Below are positions 1 to 7,194 of a stretch of DNA of 17,502 nucleotides, piece after piece (within the stretch, counting starts at the first letter, position 1; each line of letters opens with the position of its first letter). The DNA comes from Candidatus Ventricola intestinavium (GTDB taxonomy: Bacteria; Bacillota; Clostridia; Christensenellales; Aristaeellaceae): assembly GCA_018715105.1 (NCBI GenBank), contig DVMG01000283.1, positions 1 to 17,502 of the forward strand, in the 5' to 3' direction. Both the position numbers and the translations under genes were made by a program. The notes under the pieces are model-generated. The model did no database searches, was not told where the DNA came from, and was given only the letters and a program-made list of their open reading frames with translations.

Positions 1-298
1 ATAACAGATTCCTTATAAAATGTCTATGCACGGGAAAGAACACGACGCAAAGCGGGAGGAAGGGCGAATCAAAACGCGCTCGATCTTTTGAACGCTGCAG
101 GGTGCTTTTCAGGATGCCCAGCAGATCCCTGAGCACGGCCTTTCCCTGCGTGGATTTGTAATAGAGGCCGAAGGAGACGGGATCCACGGAGCGGATCGGA
201 ATGCATGAAAGAGTGGAATCGGGAGGAATAAACAGCTCAGGAAGAATCGAGATGCCCAGGCCGGCGTGCGCTAAAATGACAGCCGCTTCCGCGGACGG
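1..298 (-). pseudogene. LysR-family transcriptional regulator, C-terminal remnant
   Basis: Read on the minus strand from about 298 down to the window edge, the frame gives a typical LysR effector-binding-domain C-terminus. It includes PSAEAAVILAHAGLGISILP, then a PIRSVDPVSFGLYYKS segment and a closing helix (RDLLGILKSTL). The AGLGI-LP turn and the final helix are hallmarks of this fold. No stop codon occurs before base 1, so the frame runs about 30 residues past the usual family end. The DNA-binding helix-turn-helix and first half of the effector domain are absent: upstream of about 298 the sequence is instead an ABC exporter read on the other strand. With no start and no DNA-binding domain, it is a remnant. 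The family is clear; the regulated pathway is not knowable. Confidence 0.75.
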
Positions 299-463
299 CG
301 CATTGCGCAGGTTCTGGAGGAAAAGGCTGATCTGACAAATCCGCAGCAGCCGCGAACCCACGTCGAGGACGGCCGGATTGATTTTCATCACGTGAATTTT
401 TCCTACCGGAAGGGCAGCGGCGAAGAGACGCTGCACGACATCGACCTGCACATTCGTTCAGGG
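296..463 (+). pseudogene. ABC exporter remnant (linker and start of the nucleotide-binding domain)
   Basis: In frame from 296 the translation begins RRIAQVLEEKADLTNP and continues VEDGRIDFHHVNFSYRKGS and EETLHDIDLHIRSG. This is the classic linker between membrane domain and ATPase domain of an ABC exporter, followed by the first beta strands and the A-loop aromatic (FSY). The Walker A expected next is missing. After about 463 the frame meets a TGA within about ten codons, and sequence from a different exporter takes over in another frame. The transmembrane domain is absent upstream. This looks like the first partner of a tandem (heterodimeric MdlA/MdlB-like) pair, joined to its neighbour by a deletion; that pairing is inference. 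Confidence 0.7.
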
Positions 464-1149
464 CGGATGGAACGACCACCTATGTCCTGCTGAGAGGCGA
501 TATCACCTTCTATGACGTGGACTTTGGCTACGATGAAAACAAGATCGTGCTCCATCACATCCGGCTGTATGCGACGCCGGGACAGAAGATCGCCTTTGTG
601 GGAAGCACGGGAGCGGGAAAGACCACCATCACCAACCTGATCAACCGTTTTTATGATCTGGCCGACGGAAAGATCCGTTACGATGGGATCAACATCAATA
701 AAATCCGAAAAGGGGATCTGCGGCGCTCGCTGGGCATGGTTTTGCAGGACACACATCTGTTCACCGGAACGGTTATGGAGAATATCCGGTATGGGAGGTT
801 GGATGCAACGGATGAGGAATGCGTCGCAGCGGCCAGGCTGGCCAATGCGGACGGCTTTATCCGCCGGCTTCCGGAAGGATATCAGACGATGCTCACGGGA
901 GACGGGGCCAATCTCAGCCAGGGTCAGCGCCAGCTGCTGGCCATCGTGCGGGCTGCCGTTGCAGATCCCCCGGTCTTGATCCTGGATGAAGCCACATCCT
1001 CCATTGACACGCGAACCGAGGCGCTGGTTCAGGAGGGGATGGACAGGCTGATGAAAGGGCGCATTCTTGAGCGCGGCACGCATGACCAGCTGCTTGCACA
1101 GAAGGGGCGCTATTACCAGCTCTACACCGGCAACGCTCTTCCGGCATGA
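464..1149 (+). pseudogene. ABC exporter ATPase-domain remnant lacking the H-loop
   Basis: The frame reads YVLLRGDITFYDVDFGYD and continues through a full ATPase core. Counting from the GTG at 517: Walker A GSTGAGKT at about 29-36, Q-loop Q77, signature LSQGQ at 133-137, Walker B LILDE at 154-158 and D-loop SSID. There is no membrane domain upstream and no real start; the GTG at 517 lies inside a conserved strand. After LMKGR (about 178-182) the protein jumps to ILERGTHDQLL, skipping the roughly 23-residue block that normally carries the H-loop histidine (xxIAHRLST). With no switch histidine and no permease domain it cannot be a working exporter. The LYTGNALPA end and TGA at 1147-1149 look natural. 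Confidence 0.75.
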
Positions 1150-1169
1150 GACGGCTTTTTTCCCAGAGA

Positions 1170-1191
1170 GGGCGGGAATTCTCCCGTTTTT
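1170..1191 (+). terminator. Probable rho-independent terminator after the ABC remnant
   Basis: CGGGA (1173-1177) pairs with TCCCG (1182-1186) around an ATTC loop, followed by five T (1187-1191). The stem is short but can be lengthened by G-U pairs at its base. It lies 20 bases after the stop of the ABC remnant. Confidence 0.5.
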
Positions 1192-1282
1192 GTAAAGGGA
1201 GAATGCTGCTCTTCCTGCCGGCAGGAAACGGCATAAAGCGACAGGAAGCGGGCAGAAAAAACGCGATTCGCGCAAAAATGGC

Positions 1283-1311
1283 TTGCACAAGCGTACCGTA
1301 TCTTTTATAAT
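1283..1311 (+). promoter_or_regulatory. Sigma-A promoter for the small secreted protein
   Basis: TTGCAC at 1283-1288 and TATAAT at 1306-1311 are separated by exactly 17 bp, a near-consensus housekeeping promoter. Transcription would start around 1318. That leaves about 108 bases before the preferred start codon at 1426, or only about 18 bases before an in-frame GTG at 1336 that has AGAGGAAG in front of it. Confidence 0.75.
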
Positions 1312-1425
1312 AAACTCATCATAGAGGAAGCGCGCGTGGATATCACAGGCGCCTTCACCGGGTGCGCACGATGCGCAAAGCGCGTTAAAAGGGGTGCGCA
1401 TAGGGGAAAGGATGGTTGTATCGGG

Positions 1426-1926
1426 ATGGCGAAGGTCATGAAAAAACGGATTGTGGTGATGATAACGGCTCTGATGATCGCGCTTTGCGGCATGGCTGCG
1501 GCGGAAGGCACGCTGGACAACGGCACATGGGTGCGCTTTGAGGAAGGCTTTGAGATATGCCTGCCCGCTGACTGGTATCAGATTGAGGCAAGCGAGAGCA
1601 TGGCGCAGGCGGGCGTCTTTTACTGCGCCGCATCCCCGGATGGAAAAGATACCGTGCAGATCGCCTGGGAGGCGCTTGATGAGCAGAAGGACATCGAAGC
1701 GGTGAAAGCCGAACTGCAGACGGTGTATCCCAACGCGGCGCTGTGCGTGATCAATGGCGTGGCGGGCGTGCGATTCACCGATACAAAGAATAAGTTGAGC
1801 GGCATCGCGATGCTGGACGCGGTTAAGCCGGGCGTATACACATTCTGGTTCACGCCTGTGTTTGACGCCAAGCTGGAAGAGACCCCCGCCCAGATTGCCG
1901 CGACGATCCGCAACACACAGCCGTAA
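1426..1926 (+). CDS. Small secreted protein of unknown function
   Basis: From the ATG at 1426 this is a 166-residue protein. A basic N-terminus (MAKVMKKR) is followed by a hydrophobic stretch and a small-residue cleavage region (GMAAA, then EG), i.e. a Sec signal peptide with no lipobox cysteine. The mature part has the rhythm of a small alpha/beta protein: FEICLPADWYQIE near the start, FTDTKNKLSGIAML in the middle, and a last helix PAQIAATIRN. This recalls the PsbP/DcrB/Mog1-like fold, but only as an impression; I cannot name a family. The start is uncertain: ATG 1438 is also possible, and a GTG at 1336 has the better ribosome binding site but would put about 30 residues before the signal peptide. 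It is a single-gene unit with its own promoter and terminator. Confidence 0.7.
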   Translation: MAKVMKKRIVVMITALMIALCGMAAAEGTLDNGTWVRFEEGFEICLPADWYQIEASESMAQAGVFYCAASPDGKDTVQIAWEALDEQKDIEAVKAELQTVYPNAALCVINGVAGVRFTDTKNKLSGIAMLDAVKPGVYTFWFTPVFDAKLEETPAQIAATIRNTQP

Positions 1927-1944
1927 AAATCCCGGCAAACATGC

Positions 1945-1988
1945 AGCTCCCGTGGGCCTTGACGGCCCGCGGGAGCTCTTCTGCATTT
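1945..1988. terminator. Strong hairpin terminator between converging genes
   Basis: Bases 1945-1958 pair with 1964-1977 in a 14-bp GC-rich stem with one wobble, around a TTGAC loop. A T-rich tail (TCTTCTGCATTT) follows on the plus strand. On the minus strand the stem is followed by less regular T-rich sequence. It lies between the stop of the secreted protein (1926) and the stop of the opposing 56-residue gene (1987), so it probably serves both. Confidence 0.75.
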
Positions 1989-2157
1989 ACAGCACCTGTG
2001 AAAACGACTCGATGGCCGCGTCCAGCGCCGCGACGGAACGGATGGATTGCTGGCGAACGAGGAGCTGGCGCCGGACCTGCGGCGGCGCGTGCTCGAACAG
2101 GCGGCGCGCATTGGAGTTGCTCTCCAGCAGCGCATAAAGATTGGGATACAGATTCAT
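1987..2157 (-). CDS. 56-residue protein of unknown function
   Basis: A short gene on the minus strand starts at 2157 and is preceded by a near-perfect Shine-Dalgarno (AGGAGGTGAG, 2161-2170). The protein begins MNLYPNLYALLESNSNARRL, continues FEHAPPQVRRQLLVRQQSI, and ends in a helix (ALDAAIESFSQVL). It is soluble, has no cysteine and no signal peptide, and looks like two or three helices. The layout (YPNL start, LP/PP-x-VR-x-x-L-x-x-R core) reminds me of small 55-70 residue proteins common in Clostridia, but I cannot attach a function. I chose this start over a longer upstream frame because of the ribosome binding site. No convincing promoter is visible. It converges on the secreted-protein gene and is divergent from recQ. 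Confidence 0.75.
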   Translation of the reverse strand: MNLYPNLYALLESNSNARRLFEHAPPQVRRQLLVRQQSIRSVAALDAAIESFSQVL

Positions 2158-2207
2158 TCGCTCACCTCCTGTACCGCTATCCTGCGCACAAAAAGCCCCG
2201 GTTATGC

Positions 2208-2237
2208 TTGACGCTGCTTTGGCGGCGGCGATATAAT
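2208..2237 (+). promoter_or_regulatory. Sigma-A promoter for the recQ gene cluster
   Basis: TTGACG at 2208-2213 and TATAAT at 2232-2237 are separated by 18 bp. The predicted transcript has a leader of about 90 bases before the recQ ATG. That leader contains two mutually exclusive pairings: AAGGGCG (2255-2261) with CGCCCTT (2290-2296), or AAAGGG (2279-2284) with CCCTTT (2292-2297). Confidence 0.75.
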
Positions 2238-2335
2238 AAGGCGGGTTTGCACAGAAGGGCGCTTTTTCAGATTTCACGAAAGGGAAGGCCGCCCTTTTCA
2301 GCGGGGGACAGGCACCGGTTTTCAAAGGAGAGAGC

Positions 2336-4177
2336 ATGACGGCAATGGATGCTGCGCGCAGGGCGCTCAAAGAGGTTTTCGGATACGATTCATTTCGGCC
2401 GGGGCAGGAGGAGGCGGTGGCCGCCATCCTCCGCGGACGGGACGTGCTGGCCGTGATGCCTACAGGCGCGGGCAAATCGTTATGTTATCAAATTCCGGCG
2501 CTCGTGCTGCCCGGCATCACGCTGGTGGTCTCTCCGCTGATTTCGCTGATGCGGGATCAGGTGAGCGCGCTGCTTCAAAACGGTGTGCGGGCGGCTTATC
2601 TGAACAGCACGCTGACCCCGCGCCAGCATGCGCTGGCGCTTGATCATGCGCGCCGGGGCGCATACCGGATCATCTATGTGGCGCCGGAGAGGCTGATGAC
2701 AGACGCTTTTTTGAGCTTTGCCCGCGGGGCTGACATCGCGCAGGTGGTCGTCGACGAGGCGCACTGTGTCAGCCAGTGGGGACAGGATTTTCGCCCCGGA
2801 TATCTGCAGATTGAGCCGTTTATCGCGGGCCTGCCGCGGCGGCCGCGTGTAAGCGCATTTACCGCAACGGCCACGCAGGCCGTGCGCCGGGATATCGCGC
2901 GGCTGCTGAAGCTTGAAAACCCCTATCCCGTGCTGACCGGCTTTGACCGGCCGAATCTGTTTTTTGAGGTGCGCCGGCCGCACGACCGCGATGCGGAGCT
3001 GCTGCGCTTTCTTGGGGAACACAGGGGGCAAAGCGGGATCGTCTACTGCGGCACGCGCAAGGGTGTGGAACAGGTCACGGCCCTGCTGCGCGCGCACGGC
3101 GTCAAAGCGGCCGGCTATCATGCGGGAATGGAGGATGGGCTGCGCGAACAGGCGCAGGAGGATTTTGTATCCGACCGTGTGCCCGTGATCGTGGCGACCA
3201 ATGCATTCGGCATGGGCATTGACAAATCAAACGTATCCTTCGTCGTGCATTACAACATGCCCAAAGATTTGGAAAGCTATTATCAGGAAGCAGGCCGGGC
3301 CGGACGCGATGGGGAGGATGCGGTGTGCTGCCTGCTTTATCAGCCGGGCGATGTGCGGCTGAACGCTTTTTTGATCGATCACACCCAGGATGAAAGCCAG
3401 ATGGACGCGCAGACGCAGCGGGTGGTGGCCGAGCGCGCGCGGGAGCGGCTTAAGCAGATGACCTTTTACGCGACGGGAGGCGGATGCCTGCGCACACGCC
3501 TGCTCACATACTTTGGGGAACAGGCGGATCAACCCTGCTGCGGCCATTGCTCCGCCTGTTTGGCGCGGGAGCAGGAGCGCGATGTGACGCGCGAGGCCGG
3601 GCAGATCGTGTCGCTTGTGATGGCGCTGGGAGGCCGCTATGGGCGCGGACTTTTGACCCGCATGCTCTGCGGAAAAAAGGATGAGCGCATTCGGGAGCGG
3701 GGGCTTGACAAGCTTTCGGGCTTTGGCTGCCTGAAGAGCGAAGGGGAAGAGAATGTGCGCCTGATGATCGATGAGCTGATCGCCGATGATGTGCTGGCCG
3801 TGACGGAGGGGGATTATCCGCTTCTGCGGGCCGGGGAACACGCGCGGGAAGTCCTGCGCGGCGATGTGCCGGTGCGTATGACGCTTTTGCAAAAAGACGC
3901 CGCGCCCATCGCGAAGCAGCGCATGGCGCGGGAAACAAGCATGGACAGGGCGCTGTTTTCGCGCCTGTCCGCGCTGCGAAAGGGCATTGCCCAGGAACAG
4001 CGCGTGCCGCCGTTCATTATCTTCACCAATGCCACCCTACGGGACATGGCCGAGCGCAAACCCCGCACGCGAGCAGCCATGCTGCGCGTTGCCGGGGTGG
4101 GAGAGGGAAAAATGGCGCGATATGGAGACGCATTTCTGCGCGAAATCGCCCGCTATGAGGAGGGGGGAAGCCATTGA
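2336..4177 (+). CDS. recQ: ATP-dependent DNA helicase RecQ
   Basis: A 613-residue 3'-5' superfamily 2 DNA helicase that unwinds and remodels recombination and stalled-fork intermediates. All core motifs are present: MPTGAGKS Walker A (41-48), DEAH box (140-143), FTATAT motif III (175-180), the DRPNLFF segment (204-210), and motif VI YYQEAGRAGRDG (about 315-326). A RecQ C-terminal zinc site follows (C384 plus the CCGHCSAC cluster at 401-408), then a winged helix and an HRDC domain (about 527-610). Length and order match bacterial RecQ. The ATG has AAAGGAGAG just upstream. Its TGA overlaps the TTG start of the next gene by four bases, so RecQ appears to head an operon of unrelated membrane and metabolic genes. 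No defects are seen. Confidence 0.97.
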   Translation: MTAMDAARRALKEVFGYDSFRPGQEEAVAAILRGRDVLAVMPTGAGKSLCYQIPALVLPGITLVVSPLISLMRDQVSALLQNGVRAAYLNSTLTPRQHALALDHARRGAYRIIYVAPERLMTDAFLSFARGADIAQVVVDEAHCVSQWGQDFRPGYLQIEPFIAGLPRRPRVSAFTATATQAVRRDIARLLKLENPYPVLTGFDRPNLFFEVRRPHDRDAELLRFLGEHRGQSGIVYCGTRKGVEQVTALLRAHGVKAAGYHAGMEDGLREQAQEDFVSDRVPVIVATNAFGMGIDKSNVSFVVHYNMPKDLESYYQEAGRAGRDGEDAVCCLLYQPGDVRLNAFLIDHTQDESQMDAQTQRVVAERARERLKQMTFYATGGGCLRTRLLTYFGEQADQPCCGHCSACLAREQERDVTREAGQIVSLVMALGGRYGRGLLTRMLCGKKDERIRERGLDKLSGFGCLKSEGEENVRLMIDELIADDVLAVTEGDYPLLRAGEHAREVLRGDVPVRMTLLQKDAAPIAKQRMARETSMDRALFSRLSALRKGIAQEQRVPPFIIFTNATLRDMAERKPRTRAAMLRVAGVGEGKMARYGDAFLREIARYEEGGSH

Positions 4178-5688
4178 AAAGCACAAGGCGCATGCGGGCG
4201 GGGAAGGCCGCGCTGTTCTGCGCGGTGGCCTCGGCGGTGGGGCTGCTGTTTTGCTCGCAGTGTTCTCCGCTTTATCCAATCAACGTGTGGGGCGACGCCA
4301 ACTGCCTGCTGACCGTGGGCCGTGTGATGCGGGAAGGGGGCGTGCTATATCGCGATATCTATGAGCAGAAGGGGCCGACGCTCTATCTGCTGCATGCGCT
4401 GGCGGCCTGCATCTCGGACAGGAGCTTTCTGGGCGTCTATCTGCTGGAGATCGTGGCCTGGGGAGCCGCGCTTTTTTCCGCCTGGCGGATCGCGGAAAGG
4501 AAGGACAGCGAGCCGGTGATTCCGACGCTGCCGTTTGTGGCGCTCATGGCGGCCTGCGTGCTCACCGGCGCGGCTTTTTCGCGCGGGGACAGTGCCGAGG
4601 AATTCTGCCTGCCTCTCTTTGTCTGGACGATGGACATCGCCCTTGCCGAGTATGGACGCGCGCAGGGGCCCATGCGGCCCTCGCGCCTGATGGCCTGCGG
4701 GCTGATGGCGGGCCTGGTGGCGACGATCAAGTATACCCTGTTGGGGCTGTATATCGGCCTGTGTGTATGCGAAGGCGTGGCCGCATGGAAAGAAGGAGGT
4801 CTGGCGCGCGCTGTGAAGCATGCCGGCGCCTTTCTCTGCGGCATGCTGATGCCCGTACTCGCATGGGCGGTCTATTTTGCCGCTCAGGGGGCGCTTGGGG
4901 ATGCCGTGCAGGCTTACCTGATCCACAACATTTTTCTTTACGGCGCAGGCGAGGAGATGACCTGGCGCGAAGCCCTGCGCCTCCTTCGGGACAACGCGCT
5001 GTGGGCAGTTCCCGCAGCGGCGGGGCTGGCCGCCTTTTGCCTTTACAGGGACAAAACGCCTGCGGCGAAGCTGTGCGTGCTGGCGATGGCGGGAGGGCAG
5101 ATGATCACGGTTTTTCTGCTGGGGCGCGTGTGGCCCTACAGCCCGATGGCCATGACGCCGTTTGCTGTGCTGGCCGTGCCGGCGGCGCGGCGGGCCGCCG
5201 GGGCGGTCATCCGGCTGGGGCGCGGAAACCGCAGGCAAACCGCCCCACGGCGGACGGCGCTGGGACCCGTTCGGGGCGCGGCTTCAGCCGGCATATGCCT
5301 GCTTGCGGCTGCGGTGGCCTGGCAGATGACGCCGAACGCCTTCCTGCGCGGGCAGAAGCTTGATGACCTGGCGCAGGGGAGGCTGGCCGGTTATATCGAG
5401 GAAGGCGCGACGCTTTTGCAGTATAATCATCTGGACGACGGGCTTTATCTGACAAGCGGTGCACTGCCGCAGCAGAAGTATTTTGTGCGGCTGAACGTGG
5501 CGCTTGACGAAATGGATCAGGAGCTTGACCGCTATGTGCGCGAAGGCATCCCGGATTATGTGCTGGTGACGTGGAACGAATTGCCGCAGGAATTTGACCG
5601 CTATGAGCGGATCGCCGAGGATGCGGGTTATGACGACAGCAACCGGATCAACAAGATGTTTTATCTGTACAGGAGGAAGAGCGAATGA
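4174..5688 (+). CDS. GT-C fold membrane glycosyltransferase (GT39-like), first paralogue
   Basis: A 504-residue polytopic membrane protein with about ten or more hydrophobic segments. After the first segment comes a conserved external loop: WGDAN (Asp41), then YRDIYEQKGPTLYLL (from 59). This fits the GT-C/GT39 family, which transfers sugars from lipid-phosphate donors on the outer face of the membrane; the loop Asp is probably catalytic. GDSAEEFCLP and IKYTLLG motifs recur in the next gene, showing the two are paralogues. The start is TTG at 4174, preceded by AGGAGG (4158-4163) and overlapping the recQ stop (TTGA), so translation is likely coupled; an ATG at 4192 is the alternative. The C-terminus is a short soluble domain (about 395-504). 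Donor and acceptor are unknown. Confidence 0.85.
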   Translation: MKSTRRMRAGKAALFCAVASAVGLLFCSQCSPLYPINVWGDANCLLTVGRVMREGGVLYRDIYEQKGPTLYLLHALAACISDRSFLGVYLLEIVAWGAALFSAWRIAERKDSEPVIPTLPFVALMAACVLTGAAFSRGDSAEEFCLPLFVWTMDIALAEYGRAQGPMRPSRLMACGLMAGLVATIKYTLLGLYIGLCVCEGVAAWKEGGLARAVKHAGAFLCGMLMPVLAWAVYFAAQGALGDAVQAYLIHNIFLYGAGEEMTWREALRLLRDNALWAVPAAAGLAAFCLYRDKTPAAKLCVLAMAGGQMITVFLLGRVWPYSPMAMTPFAVLAVPAARRAAGAVIRLGRGNRRQTAPRRTALGPVRGAASAGICLLAAAVAWQMTPNAFLRGQKLDDLAQGRLAGYIEEGATLLQYNHLDDGLYLTSGALPQQKYFVRLNVALDEMDQELDRYVREGIPDYVLVTWNELPQEFDRYERIAEDAGYDDSNRINKMFYLYRRKSE

Positions 5689-7181
5689 GCCGACGCGAAA
5701 TCCTGTTTGCCGGAGGGCTTTCCCTGCTGTGCGCCGTGCTGGCGCTGAGCGTGGCGACCACCAGCTCCCCGCTGTATGCGACGAACTTCTGGACGGATAC
5801 CAACGTTTACTTTACCATCGGCCGTGGGATGACGCAGGGCCTGATGCCGTATCGCGACCTGTTTGACCACAAGGGACCGCTTCTGTATCTGCTCTACGCG
5901 CTGGGGGCGTGCCTGTCCGGCACGGACTTTGCCGGCGTGTTTATGCTGGAGGCGGCAAGCCTGGCCGCAACGCTGCTTGTCGGCTATGCGGGGATACGCC
6001 TGTATGGAAGGGGCGCGCTTTCCTGCCTGGCCATTCCGGCCACGGCCATGTTGACCGCCACCTGCACGGCCTTTACACAGGGGGGAAGCGCGGAGGAATT
6101 CTGCCTGCCCGCGCTGGCTTCTGGGCTTTTTATTGCGCTGCGGCGGATGCGGGAGGGGCCGGCATGCGCGCATCCGCTGCGGCTGCACGCGGCGTTCGGC
6201 GCGGCGGCGGGCTGGGTGTTTTTGATCAAATACACCGGATGCGGCCTGTTTTTCGGGCTGGGAGCCTGCCTGCTTGGCTGGGAGGCCTGGACGGGAGGCA
6301 TCCGCCGCGCGGCCGGAGCGGGGATGGCCATGCTGGGCGGGATGCTGGCGCTGCTCCTTCCCACGGCGCTGTATTTAGGGGCAAACGGGGCGCTGGGGGC
6401 GTGTATCGACGTCTACTTCGTCCAGAACCTGTTTACATACAGCGGGGAACCGATGACAGGGGGCGGCCATGTGCTCAACGCGCTGGCCTATCTGCGCACA
6501 CAGAGCGCGGCCAATCCCGCCGTCGCGGGGATGGCCGCGCTGGGCTGCCTGTGGGGAATGGGAAGCGCGCTGGCGTCCCGAAAGAAGGGCTGGCTGTTTG
6601 AGGCCGCAGCCGTGCCGCTGGGGGCGGGCCTGCTGCTGCTCACCGTCTATTGGGGAGAGATGGCCCATCCCTATTATGCGCTGGTGTTTGCGGCGCTGTG
6701 CCCGCTGGGGTTTTCTCCGCTGGCGGGATGGGAAAAACCGGCTTGCGGAACGAAAGCGGCCCCCATTTTGTGCGGCGGGCTTGTGCTCGCCATCCTGCCG
6801 GTGTGCCGGGCGCTGTGCGCGGCCGTGCCGCTGATGGAGGTGAAGCGGGAACAGATGCCGCAGACCGTGTTTGCCGCCATCATGCGGGAAGAGGAGAGCC
6901 CCACGCTGCTTGACCTGACGAGCCTTGATCAGGGATTTTACCTGGCGGCGGGAATCACGCCCAGCTGCCGGTACTTTGCGGACAACAATCTGCAGACGGA
7001 AGAAAAAAAGCAGGCCCTTGCCGGATACATCGAGCGGCGCGAGACGCAGTTTATCGTGACGCGATACAGGGATGTGGGAGACGGATATGAGCTTGTGGCG
7101 GAAGAAACCGGCGTATTCGATCTCCATGACACGAGAACATACAGGCTCTACCGGCGGCTTGAATCAGAATTTAAATCGTGA
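5685..7181 (+). CDS. GT-C fold membrane glycosyltransferase (GT39-like), second paralogue
   Basis: A 498-residue polytopic membrane protein of the same architecture as its upstream neighbour. It shares FWTDTN (Asp38), YRDLFDHKGPLLYLLYAL (from 56), GGSAEEFCLP and LIKYTGCGLFFG. The ATG at 5685 overlaps the previous stop (ATGA) and has AGGAGGAAG ahead of it, so the two are co-translated. It probably transfers a sugar from a polyprenyl-phosphate donor to an external acceptor. A tandem pair could form a heterodimer or act in sequence on one glycan, but nothing nearby (no polyprenyl-phosphate sugar synthase or flippase gene) identifies the substrate. The C-terminal soluble tail contains FYLAAGITPSCRYFADNN, matching YLTSGALPQQKYFVRLN of the first paralogue. 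Confidence 0.85.
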   Translation: MSRREILFAGGLSLLCAVLALSVATTSSPLYATNFWTDTNVYFTIGRGMTQGLMPYRDLFDHKGPLLYLLYALGACLSGTDFAGVFMLEAASLAATLLVGYAGIRLYGRGALSCLAIPATAMLTATCTAFTQGGSAEEFCLPALASGLFIALRRMREGPACAHPLRLHAAFGAAAGWVFLIKYTGCGLFFGLGACLLGWEAWTGGIRRAAGAGMAMLGGMLALLLPTALYLGANGALGACIDVYFVQNLFTYSGEPMTGGGHVLNALAYLRTQSAANPAVAGMAALGCLWGMGSALASRKKGWLFEAAAVPLGAGLLLLTVYWGEMAHPYYALVFAALCPLGFSPLAGWEKPACGTKAAPILCGGLVLAILPVCRALCAAVPLMEVKREQMPQTVFAAIMREEESPTLLDLTSLDQGFYLAAGITPSCRYFADNNLQTEEKKQALAGYIERRETQFIVTRYRDVGDGYELVAEETGVFDLHDTRTYRLYRRLESEFKS

Positions 7182-7194
7182 GGAGGACTGAAGA

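Noticed and set aside
464..1149. The ABC frame as an intact stand-alone ATPase subunit
   Set aside because: It lacks a plausible start, begins inside a conserved strand, and has lost the H-loop region, so it is better read as a remnant of an exporter.
403..1986. A 527-codon minus-strand open frame over the ABC remnant and the secreted protein
   Set aside because: It runs antisense to clear ABC motifs and a signal-peptide protein and includes intergenic and terminator sequence; no protein family is visible.
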